From contig JAWQEG010000167.1 of NCBI GenBank assembly GCA_033782935.1, forward strand, positions 645,001 to 709,000: 64,000 nt of DNA, read 5' to 3'. Shown piece by piece: positions 52,330-63,910 of the stretch (position 1 is its first letter; the number at the start of each line of letters is the position of its first letter). A program made the translations under genes and the position numbers. The stretch comes from Petrolisthes cinctipes. Taxonomy: Eukaryota > Arthropoda > Malacostraca > Decapoda > Porcellanidae. The notes beneath the pieces are model-generated. The model was not told the origin of the DNA. It saw nothing but the letters and a program-made list of their open reading frames with translations, and did not search any database.

Positions 52330-54884
52330 TTGCCTGTGTTTAAAAAATACTCTAACACGGATTAGGCATGTATCGATCGCTTCTGGGATCTCAAAATATC
52401 GAATTTTCGGGTGTTTTGAGGTTGAATTTGAGATATAAACGGGTACAGAAGATGCATGCACATATCGACTTTTGGGCGCCTAAAAGATCGATTTTCAATA
52501 TGTTTTGGGCATGTATTTTGAAAATACTCAAACATGGAGTAGGCATGTACAGATCGCTTCTGGGACCCCAAAATATCGAATTTTCGGGTGTTTTGGGCAT
52601 GAATTTGAGATATCGACTCTGGGCACCTAAAATATCGATTTTTAGGTTGTTTTCAGTCTATATTTTGAAAATAATCTAGCACTGAGTAGGCATGTGCAGA
52701 TCGCTTCAGGGACCCCAAAATATCGAATTTTTGGGTGTTTTGAGCCTGAATTTGAGATATAAACGGGTACAGAAGATGAATGCCCATATTGATTTTGGGC
52801 AACTAAAAGATCGATTTTCAGCATGATTTGCGCCTGTATTCAGAAAATTCTCTAACACGGGGTAAGCATGTACAGATCGCTTCTGGAACCTCAAAATATC
52901 GAATTTTCGAGTGTTTTGAGCCTGAATTTGAGATATAAACGGGTACTGAAGATGCATGCACATATCGACTTTGGACACTTAAAATATCGATTTTTAGCAT
53001 GTTTTAAGCCTATATTTTGAAAACATTCTAGCACTGTGTATTCATGTACAGATCGCTTATGGGACCCAAAAATATCGAATTTTCGGGTGTTTTGAGGCTG
53101 AATTTGGGATATAAACGGGTGCAGAAGATGAATACACATATTGACTTTGGGCACCTAAAAGATCGATTTTCAGCTTGTTTTTTGCCTGTATTTAAAAAAT
53201 ACTCTAACACGGATTAGGCATGTATCGATCGCTTCTGGGACCTCAAAATATCGAATTTTCGGGTGTTTTGAGGTTGAATTTGAGATATAAACGGGTACAG
53301 AAGATGCATGCACATATTGACTTTAGGCACCTAAAAGATCGATTTTTAGCTTGTTTTGCGCCTGTATTCAGAAAATTCTCTAACACGGGGTAGGCATGTA
53401 CAGATCGCATCTGCGACCCCACAATATCGAGTTTTCGGGTGTTTTGAGGTTGAAATTGGGATATAAACGGGTGCAGAAGATGCATACACATATTGACTTT
53501 CGGCACCTAAAATATCGATTTTCAACATGTTTTGGGCCTGTATTTTGAAAATACTCTAACACGGAGTAGGCATGTACAGATCGCTTCTAGGACCCAAAAA
53601 TACCGAATTTTCGGGTGTTTTGAGCCTGAATTTGTGATATAAACGTGGACAGAAGATCCATGCACATATTGACTTAGGGCACCTAAAAGATCGATTTTTA
53701 GCATGTTTTGCGCCTGTATTCAGAAAATTCTATAACACGGGGTAGGCATGTACAGATCGCTTCTTGGACCCCAAAATATCGAATTTTCGGGTGTTTTGGG
53801 CCTAAATTTGAGATATCGACTTTCGGCACCTCAAATATAGATTTTTAGCACTTTTGGGCCTATATTTTGAAAATATTCTAGCACTGAGTAGGCATGTACA
53901 GATTGCTTCTGGGACGCCAAAATATTGAATTTTCGGGTGTTTTGAGCCTGAATTTGAGATATAAATGTGTGCTGAAGATGCATGCACATATCAACTTTTG
54001 GACACCTAAAATATCGATTTTTAGCATGTTTTGGGTCTGTATCTTGAAAACATTCTATCTAGGAGTAGGCATGTACAGATCGCTTCTAGGACCCAAAAAT
54101 ACCGAATTTTCGGGTGTTTTGAGAATGAATTTGAGATATAAACAGGTACAGAAGATGCATGCACATATCGACTTTGGACAATTAAAATATCGATTTTTAA
54201 CATGTTTTGAGCCTATATTTTGAAAACATTCTAGCACTGAGTAGACATGTACAGATCGCTTCTGGGACCCCAAAGTATCAAATTTTCGGGTGTTTTCAGC
54301 CTGAATTTGAGATATAAATGGGTACAGAAGATGCATACACATATTGACTTTGGGCACCTAAAATATCGATTTTCAGCATGTTTTGGGCCTGTATTTTGAA
54401 AATACGCTAACACGGATTAGGCATGTACAGATCGCTCCTGGGACCCCAAAATATCGAATTTTCGGGTGTTTTGGGCCTGAATTTGAGATATCGACTTTGG
54501 GCACCTATAATATCGCTTTTTAGCATGTTTTGGGCCTATATTTTGGAAATATTCTAGCACTGAGTAGGCATGTACAGATCGCTTCTGGGACCCCAAAATA
54601 TCGAATTTTCGGGTGTTTTGAACCTGAATTTGAGATATAAACGGGTACAGAAGATGCATGCACGTATAGACTTTGGGCACCTAAAATATCCATTTTAAGT
54701 ATGTTTTGGGTATGAATTTAAAAAAAAACTCTATCACGGAGTTGGCATGTACATATCGCTTCTGGGATACAAAAAAATCGAATTTTCGGGTGTTTTGAGG
54801 TTGAATTTGGGATATAAACGGGTGCAGAAGATGCATACACATATTGACTTTAAGCACCTAAAATATCGATTTTCAGCATGTTTT
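52330..54884 (+). repeat. HOR family 6, 2,555-bp unit, copy 1
   Basis: It starts within a monomer at TTGTTTTTTGCCTGTGTTT and repeats at 54,885. I found only three differences from copy 2: GGGTACAG against GGGAACAG (52,453/55,008), GGGACGCC against GGGACCCC (near 53,914/56,469) and GTATAGAC against GTATCGAC (near 54,667/57,222). That is about 99.9% identity by eye. Boundaries are placed at the shared AGCATGTTTT or AGCTTGTTTT word. Confidence 0.93.
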
Positions 54885-57439
54885 TTGCCTGTGTTTAAAA
54901 AATACTCTAACACGGATTAGGCATGTATCGATCGCTTCTGGGATCTCAAAATATCGAATTTTCGGGTGTTTTGAGGTTGAATTTGAGATATAAACGGGAA
55001 CAGAAGATGCATGCACATATCGACTTTTGGGCGCCTAAAAGATCGATTTTCAATATGTTTTGGGCATGTATTTTGAAAATACTCAAACATGGAGTAGGCA
55101 TGTACAGATCGCTTCTGGGACCCCAAAATATCGAATTTTCGGGTGTTTTGGGCATGAATTTGAGATATCGACTCTGGGCACCTAAAATATCGATTTTTAG
55201 GTTGTTTTCAGTCTATATTTTGAAAATAATCTAGCACTGAGTAGGCATGTGCAGATCGCTTCAGGGACCCCAAAATATCGAATTTTTGGGTGTTTTGAGC
55301 CTGAATTTGAGATATAAACGGGTACAGAAGATGAATGCCCATATTGATTTTGGGCAACTAAAAGATCGATTTTCAGCATGATTTGCGCCTGTATTCAGAA
55401 AATTCTCTAACACGGGGTAAGCATGTACAGATCGCTTCTGGAACCTCAAAATATCGAATTTTCGAGTGTTTTGAGCCTGAATTTGAGATATAAACGGGTA
55501 CTGAAGATGCATGCACATATCGACTTTGGACACTTAAAATATCGATTTTTAGCATGTTTTAAGCCTATATTTTGAAAACATTCTAGCACTGTGTATTCAT
55601 GTACAGATCGCTTATGGGACCCAAAAATATCGAATTTTCGGGTGTTTTGAGGCTGAATTTGGGATATAAACGGGTGCAGAAGATGAATACACATATTGAC
55701 TTTGGGCACCTAAAAGATCGATTTTCAGCTTGTTTTTTGCCTGTATTTAAAAAATACTCTAACACGGATTAGGCATGTATCGATCGCTTCTGGGACCTCA
55801 AAATATCGAATTTTCGGGTGTTTTGAGGTTGAATTTGAGATATAAACGGGTACAGAAGATGCATGCACATATTGACTTTAGGCACCTAAAAGATCGATTT
55901 TTAGCTTGTTTTGCGCCTGTATTCAGAAAATTCTCTAACACGGGGTAGGCATGTACAGATCGCATCTGCGACCCCACAATATCGAGTTTTCGGGTGTTTT
56001 GAGGTTGAAATTGGGATATAAACGGGTGCAGAAGATGCATACACATATTGACTTTCGGCACCTAAAATATCGATTTTCAACATGTTTTGGGCCTGTATTT
56101 TGAAAATACTCTAACACGGAGTAGGCATGTACAGATCGCTTCTAGGACCCAAAAATACCGAATTTTCGGGTGTTTTGAGCCTGAATTTGTGATATAAACG
56201 TGGACAGAAGATCCATGCACATATTGACTTAGGGCACCTAAAAGATCGATTTTTAGCATGTTTTGCGCCTGTATTCAGAAAATTCTATAACACGGGGTAG
56301 GCATGTACAGATCGCTTCTTGGACCCCAAAATATCGAATTTTCGGGTGTTTTGGGCCTAAATTTGAGATATCGACTTTCGGCACCTCAAATATAGATTTT
56401 TAGCACTTTTGGGCCTATATTTTGAAAATATTCTAGCACTGAGTAGGCATGTACAGATTGCTTCTGGGACCCCAAAATATTGAATTTTCGGGTGTTTTGA
56501 GCCTGAATTTGAGATATAAATGTGTGCTGAAGATGCATGCACATATCAACTTTTGGACACCTAAAATATCGATTTTTAGCATGTTTTGGGTCTGTATCTT
56601 GAAAACATTCTATCTAGGAGTAGGCATGTACAGATCGCTTCTAGGACCCAAAAATACCGAATTTTCGGGTGTTTTGAGAATGAATTTGAGATATAAACAG
56701 GTACAGAAGATGCATGCACATATCGACTTTGGACAATTAAAATATCGATTTTTAACATGTTTTGAGCCTATATTTTGAAAACATTCTAGCACTGAGTAGA
56801 CATGTACAGATCGCTTCTGGGACCCCAAAGTATCAAATTTTCGGGTGTTTTCAGCCTGAATTTGAGATATAAATGGGTACAGAAGATGCATACACATATT
56901 GACTTTGGGCACCTAAAATATCGATTTTCAGCATGTTTTGGGCCTGTATTTTGAAAATACGCTAACACGGATTAGGCATGTACAGATCGCTCCTGGGACC
57001 CCAAAATATCGAATTTTCGGGTGTTTTGGGCCTGAATTTGAGATATCGACTTTGGGCACCTATAATATCGCTTTTTAGCATGTTTTGGGCCTATATTTTG
57101 GAAATATTCTAGCACTGAGTAGGCATGTACAGATCGCTTCTGGGACCCCAAAATATCGAATTTTCGGGTGTTTTGAACCTGAATTTGAGATATAAACGGG
57201 TACAGAAGATGCATGCACGTATCGACTTTGGGCACCTAAAATATCCATTTTAAGTATGTTTTGGGTATGAATTTAAAAAAAAACTCTATCACGGAGTTGG
57301 CATGTACATATCGCTTCTGGGATACAAAAAAATCGAATTTTCGGGTGTTTTGAGGTTGAATTTGGGATATAAACGGGTGCAGAAGATGCATACACATATT
57401 GACTTTAAGCACCTAAAATATCGATTTTCAGCATGTTTT
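54885..57439 (+). repeat. HOR family 6, 2,555-bp unit, copy 2
   Basis: This is the partner of copy 1. At its end TTTAAGCACCTAAAATATCG continues into CAGCATGTTTTGGGCC, whereas copy 1 continues into CAGCATGTTTTTTGCC, so the exchange point lies in the shared CAGCATGTTTT. Confidence 0.93.
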
Positions 57440-57969
57440 GGGCCTGTACTTTGAAAATACTCTAACACATAGTAGGCATGTACAGATAGCTTCTGGGACC
57501 CCAAAATATCGAATTTACGGGTGTTTTGGGCCTGAATTTGAGATATCGACTTTGGGCACCTATAATATCGCTTTTTAGCATGTTTTGGGCCTATATTTTG
57601 GAAATATTCTAGCACTGAGTAGGCATGTACAGGTCGCTTCTGGGACCCCAAAATATCGAATTTTCGGGTGTTTTGAACCTGAATTTGAGATATAAACGGG
57701 TACAGAAGATGCATGCACGTATTGACTTTGGGCACCTAAAATATCGATTTTCAGCATGTTTTGGGCCTGTATTTTGAAAACACTCTAACACGGAATAGGC
57801 ATGTACAGATCGCTTCTGGGACCCCAAAATATCGAATTTTCGGGTGTTTGGAGCCTTAATTTGAGATATAAACGGGTACACAAGATGCATGTACAAATTG
57901 ACTTTGGGCACATAAAACATCGATTTTCAGCATGTTTTGGGCCTGTATTTTGAAAATACTCTAACACGG
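57440..57969 (+). repeat. Partial 500-bp duplication after HOR family 6
   Basis: ACCTATAATATCGCTTTTTAGC, cited here by its words CCTATAATATCG and CTTTTTAGC, occurs at about 57,058 and 57,558. The TTTTGGAAATATTC and GAACCTGAATTTGAG words that follow also repeat at 500 bp up to about 57,720. Ordinary monomers then follow, one with CACAAGATGCATGTAC near 57,886. Confidence 0.8.
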
Positions 57970-58684
57970 AGTAGGCATGTACAGATCGCTTCTAGGACTT
58001 CAAAATATTGAATTTTCGGGTGTTTGAAGCCTGAATTTGAGATATAAACGGGTACCGGAGATGCATGCACATATCGACTTTTGGGTACCTAAAAGATCGA
58101 TTTTCAGTATATTTTGGGCCTGTATTTTGAAAATACTCTAACACGGAGTAGGCATGTACAGATCGCATCTGGGACCCCAAAATAACGAATTTTCGGGTGT
58201 TTTGAGCCTGAATTTGAGATATAAACGGGTACAGAAGATTCATGCGCATATTGACTTTGGGCAACTAAAATATCGATTTTCAGCATTTTTTGAGCCCGTA
58301 TTTTGAAAATACTCTAACACGGAGTAGGCTTGTACAGATCGCTTCTGGGACCTTAAAATATCGATTTTTCGGGTGTTTTGAGCCTGAATTTAAAATATAA
58401 ACGTGTACTGAAGATGCATGCACATATCGACTTTTGGGCACCTATAATATCGATTTTGAGCATGTTTTGGTCTGTATCTTGAAAACATTCCAACTAGGAG
58501 CAGGCATGTACAGATCGCTTCTAGGACTCAAAAATCCCGAAGTTTCGGGTGTTTTGAGCCTGAATTTGAGATATAAACGGGTACAGAGAAGATGCATGCA
58601 CATATCGACTTTGGACACTTAAAATATCGATTTTTAGCATGGTTTGAGCCTATATTTTGAAAACATTCTAGCACTGAGTAGGCA
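57970..58684 (+). repeat. Displaced HOR family 5 block
   Basis: The markers CAGTATATTTTGGGCC, GCATCTGGGACCCC with AAAATAACG, CAGCATTTTTTGAGCCCG, GTAGGCTTGTACAG, TCAAAAATCCCGAAG (58,528) and GGTACAGAGAAGATGC all occur here, in the order seen in HOR family 5 (for example 40,708-41,422, offset 17,262 bp). It is about four monomers long and lies directly beside HOR family 7. Confidence 0.87.
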
Positions 58685-61135
58685 CCTACAGATCGCTTCT
58701 AGAACCAAAAATATCGAATTTTCGGGTGTTTTGGGCCTGAATTTGTGATATCGACTTTGGGCACCTAAAATATCGATTTTTAGCATGTTTTGGACCTATA
58801 TTTTGAAAATTTTCTAGCACTGAGTAGGCATGTACAGATCGCTTCTGGGACCCAAAAATATCAAATTTTCGGGTGTTTTGAGCCTGAATTTGAGATATCA
58901 ACTTTGGGCACCTGAAATATCGATTTTTAACATGTTTTGGGCCTATGTTTTGAAAATATTTTAGCAATGAGTAGGTATGTACAGATCGCTTCTGGGACCC
59001 CAAAATATCGAATTTTCGGGTGTTTTGGGCCTTAATTTGAGATATCGACTTTGGGCACCTAAAATATAGATTTTTAGCATGTTTTGGGCCTGTATTTTGA
59101 AAATACTCTAACACGAAGTAGGCATGTACAGATCGCTGCTGGGACCCCAAAATATCGAATTTTCGTTTGTTTTGAGCCAAAATTTGAGATATAAACGGGT
59201 ACAGAAAATGCATGCACATATCGACTTTTGGGCACCTAAAAGATCGATTTTCAGTATGTTTTGGGCTTGTATTTTGAAAATACTCTAACACGGAGTTGGC
59301 ATGTACAGATCACTTCTTGGACCCCAAAATATCGAATTTTCGGGTGTTTTGGGCCTGAATTTGAGATATCAACTTTAGGCACCTAAAATATCGATATTTA
59401 GCATGTTTTGGACCTATAATTTGAAAATATTCTTGCAATGAGTAGGTATGTAGAGATCGCTTCTGGGACCCCAAAATATTGAATGTTCGGGTGTTTTGAG
59501 CCTGAATTTGAGATATAAACGGGTACAGAAGATGCATGCACATATTGACTTTGGGCACCTAAAATATCGATTTTCAGCATGTTTTGGGGCTCTATTTTGA
59601 AAATACTCTAACACGGAGTAGGCATGTACAGATCGTTTCAAGTACCCCAAAATATCGAATTTTCGGGTGTTTTGAGCCTGAATATGAGATATAAACGGGT
59701 ACTGAAGATTCATGCACATATTGACTTTGGGCACCTAAAATATCGATTTTCAGCATGATTTGGGCCTGTATTTTGTAAATACTCTAACACAGAGTAGGCA
59801 TGTACAGATCGCTTCTGGGACCCGAAAATATCGAATTTTCGGGTGTTTTGGGCCTTTATTTGAGTTATCGACTTTGGGCACCTAAAATATTTTTTTTTAG
59901 CATGTTTTGGGCCTATATTTTAAAAATACTCTAACACGAAGTAGGCATGTACAGATCGCTTCTGGGACCCCAAAATATCGAATTTTCGGGTGTTTTGAGC
60001 CTAAATTTGAGATATAAACGTGTACAGAAGATGCATACACATATCGACTTTTGGGGACTTAAAATATTGATATTTAGCATGATTTGGGCCTGTATTTTGA
60101 AAATACTCTAACACAGAGTAGGCATGTACAGATCGCTTCTGGGACCCAAAAATATAGAATTTTCGGGTGTTTTGAGCCTGAATTTGAGATATAAACGGGT
60201 ACAGAAGATGCATGCACGTATTGACTTTGGGCACCTAAAATATCGATTTTCAGCATGTTTTGGGCCTGTATCTGAGTAGGCATGTACAGATCCCTTCTGG
60301 GACCCCAAAATATCGAATTTTCGGGTGTTTTGAGCCTGAATTTGAGATATATACGGGTACAGAAGATGCATGCACGTATTGACTTTGGGCACCTAAAATA
60401 TCGATTTTCAGCATGTTTTGGGCCTTTATTTTGAAAATACTCTAACACGGAGTAGGCATGTAAAGATCGTTTCTGGGACCCCAAAATATCGAATTTTCGG
60501 GTGTTTTGAGCCTAAATTTGAGATATAAACGGGTACAGAAGATGCATGCACATATCGACTTTTGGGCACCTAAAAGATCGATTTTCAGTATGTTTTGGGC
60601 CTGTATTTTGAAAATACTCTAACACGGAGAGGGCATGTACAGATCGCTTCTGGGACCCCAAAATATCGAATTTTCGGGTGTTTTGGGACTTAATTTGAGA
60701 TATCGACTTTGGGCACCTAAAATATTTTTTTTTAGCATGTTTTGCGCCTGTATTTTGAAAATACTCTAACACGAAGTAGGCATGTACAGATCGCTTCTGG
60801 GACCACAAAATATCGAATTTTCGGGTGTTTTGAGCTTAAATTTGAGATATAAACGGGTACAGAAGATGCATACACATATCGACTTTTGGGGACATAAAAT
60901 ATCGATATTTAGCATGATTTGGGCCTGTATTTTGAAAATACTCTAACAAAGAGTAGGCATGTACAGATCGCTTCTGGGACCCAAAAATATAGAATTTTCG
61001 GGTGTTTTGAGCCTGAATTTGAGATATAAACGGGTACAGAAAATGCATGCACATATCGACTTTGGACACTTAAAATATCGATTTTTAGCATGTTTTGAGC
61101 CTATATTCTGAAAACATTCTAGCACTGAGTAGGCA
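58685..61135 (+). repeat. HOR family 7, unit 1 (2,451 bp)
   Basis: The marker TCTAGAACCAAAAATATTG or its ATCG form lies just after the unit start, with AGAACC at 58,701, 61,152 and 63,927. Private traits include CACGAAGTAGGC, the T9 tract that replaces ATCGAT, GACTTTTGGGGAC, and GGAGAGGGCATG. The offset to unit 2 is 2,451 bp at the start. Confidence 0.88.
59890..59898. repeat. T9 tract replacing the ATCGAT core
   Basis: CCTAAAATAT is followed by a run of T and then AGCATG, so the ATCGAT core of half A is lost. Related tracts lie at 60,725-60,733, 62,165-62,173 and 63,498-63,508 (T11). The trait is private to HOR family 7. Confidence 0.85.
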
Positions 61136-63910
61136 CGTACAGATCGCTTCTAGAACCAAAAATATTGAATATTCGGGTGTTTTGGGCCTGAATTTGAGAT
61201 ATCGACTTTGGGCACCAAAAATATCGATTTTTAGCATGTTTTGGACCTATATTTTGAAAATATTCTAGCACTGAGTAGGCATGTACAGATCGCTTCTGGG
61301 ACCCAAAAATATCAAATTTTCGGGTGTTTTGAGCCTGAATTTGAGATATCAACTTTGGGCACCTGAAATATCGATTTTTAACATGTTTTGGGCCTATGTT
61401 TTGAAAATATTTTAGCAATGAGTAGGTATGTACAGATCGCTTCTGGGACCCCTAAATATCGAATTTTCGGGTGTTTTGGGCCTTAATTTGAGATATCGAC
61501 TTTGGGCACCTAAAATATAGATTTTTAGCATGTTTTGGGCCTGTATTTTGAAAATACTCTAACACGAAGTAGGCATGTACAGATCGCTTCTGGGACCCCA
61601 AAATATCGAATTTTCGGGTGTTTTGAGCCAAAATTTGAGATATAAACGGGTACAGAAAATGCATGCACATATCGACTTTTGGGCACCTAAAAGATCGATT
61701 TTCAGTATGTTTTGGGCCTGTATTTTGAAAATACTCTAACACGGAGTTGGCATGTACAGATCACTTCTTGGACCCCAAAATATCGAATTTTCGGGTGTTT
61801 TGGGCCTGAATTTGAGATATCAACTTTAGGCACCTAAAATATCGATATTTAGCATGTTTTGGACCTATAATTTGAAAATATTCTTGCAATGAGTAGGTAT
61901 GTAGAGATCGCTTCTGGGACCCCAAAATATTGAATGTTCGGGTGTTTTGAGCCTGAATTTGAGATATAAACGGGTACAGAAGATGCATGCACATATTGAC
62001 TTTGGGCACCTAAAATATCGATTTTCAGCATGATTTGGGCCTGTATTTTGTAAATACTCTAACACTGAGTAGGCATGTACAGATCGCTTCTGGGACCCCA
62101 AAATATCGAATTTTCGGGTGTTTTGGGCCTTTATTTGAGTTATCGACTTTGGGCACCTAAAATATTTTTTTTTAGCATGTTTTGGGCCTATATTTTAAAA
62201 ATACTCTAACACGAAGTAGGCATGTACAGATCGCTTCTGGGACCCCAAAATATCGAATTTTCGGGTGTTTTGAGCCTAAATTTGAGATATAAACGGGTAC
62301 AGAAGATGCATACACATATCGACTTTTGGGGACTTAAAATATCGATATTTAGCATGATTTGGGCCTGTATTTTGAAAATACTCTAACACAGAGTAGGCAT
62401 GTACAGATCGCTTCTGGGACCCAAAAATATAGAATTTTCGGGTGTTTTGAGCCTGAATTTGAGATATAAACGGGTACACAAGATGCATGCACATATTGAC
62501 TTTGGGCACCTAAAATATCGATTTTCAGCATGTTTTGGGCCTGTATTTTGAAAATACTCTAACACGTACTAGGCATGTCCAGATCGCTTCAGGGACCCCA
62601 AAATATCGAATTTTCGGGTGTTTTGAGGTTAAATTTGGGATATAAACGGGTGCAAAAGATGCATACACATATTGAGTTTGGGCACCTAAAATATCTATTT
62701 TCAGCATGTTTTGGGCCTGTATCTGAGTAGGCATGTACAGATCCCTTCTGGGACCCAAAAATATCGAATTTTCGGGTGTTTTGAGCCTGAATTTGAGATA
62801 TAAACGGGTACAGAAGATGCATGCACGTATTGACTTTGGGCACCTAAAATATCGATTTTCAGCATGTTTTGGGCCTTTATTTTGAAAATACTCTAACACG
62901 GAGTAGGCATGTAAAGATCGCTTCTGGGACCCCAAAATATCGAATTTTCGGGTGTTTTGAGCCTAAATTTGAGATATAAACGGGTACAGAAGATGCATGC
63001 ACATATCGACTTTTGGGCACCTAAAAGATCGATTTTGAGTATGTTTTGGGCCTGTATTTTGAAAATACTCTAACACGGAGAGGGCATGTACAGATCGCTT
63101 CTGGGACCCCAAAATATCGAATTTTAGGATGTTTTGGGCCTGAATTTGAGATATCGACTTTAGGAACCTAAAATATCGATATTTAGCATGTTTTGGACCT
63201 ATATTTTGAAAATATTCTAGCAGTGAGTAGGCATGTACAGATCGATTCTGGGACCTAAAGATATCAAATGTTCGGGTGTTTTGAGCCTAAATTTGAGATA
63301 TAAACGAGTACAGAAGATGCTTGCACATATCGACTTTTGGGCACCTAAAAGATCGATTTTCAGTATGTTTTGGGCCTGTATTTTGAAAATACTCTAAGAC
63401 GGAGAGGGCATGTACAGATCGCTTCTGGGACCCCAAAATATCGAATTTTCGGGTGTTTTGGGACTTAATTTGAGATATCGACTTTGGGCACCTAAAATTT
63501 TTTTTTTTAGCATGTTTTGGGCCTGTATTTTGAAAATACACTAACACGAAGTAGGCATGTACAGATCGCTTCTGGGACCACAAAATATCGAATTTTCGGG
63601 TGTTTTGAGCCTAAATTTGAGATATAAACGGGTACAGAAGATGCATACACATATCGACTTTTGGGGACATAAAATATCGATATTTAGCATGATTTGGGCC
63701 TGTATTTTGAAAATACTCTAACAAAGAGTAGGCATGTACAGATCGCTTCTGGGACCCAAAAATATAGAATTTTCAGGTGTTTTGAGCCTGAATTTGAGAT
63801 ATAAAAGGGTACAGAAAATGCATGCACATATCGACTTTGGACACTTAAAATATCGATTTTTAGCATGTTTTGAGCCTATATTCTGAAAACATTCTAGCAC
63901 TGAGTAGGCA
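61136..63910 (+). repeat. HOR family 7, unit 2 (2,775 bp, three monomer-level indels)
   Basis: Relative to unit 1 the offset changes from 2,451 to 2,275 (loss of one 176-bp monomer near 62,030), back to 2,451 (gain of one near 62,530-62,700), and then to 2,775 (gain of 324 bp, a 147+177 pair, near 63,080-63,400). The duplicated GGAGAGGGCATG at about 63,077 and 63,401 brackets the last gain. Confidence 0.87.
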
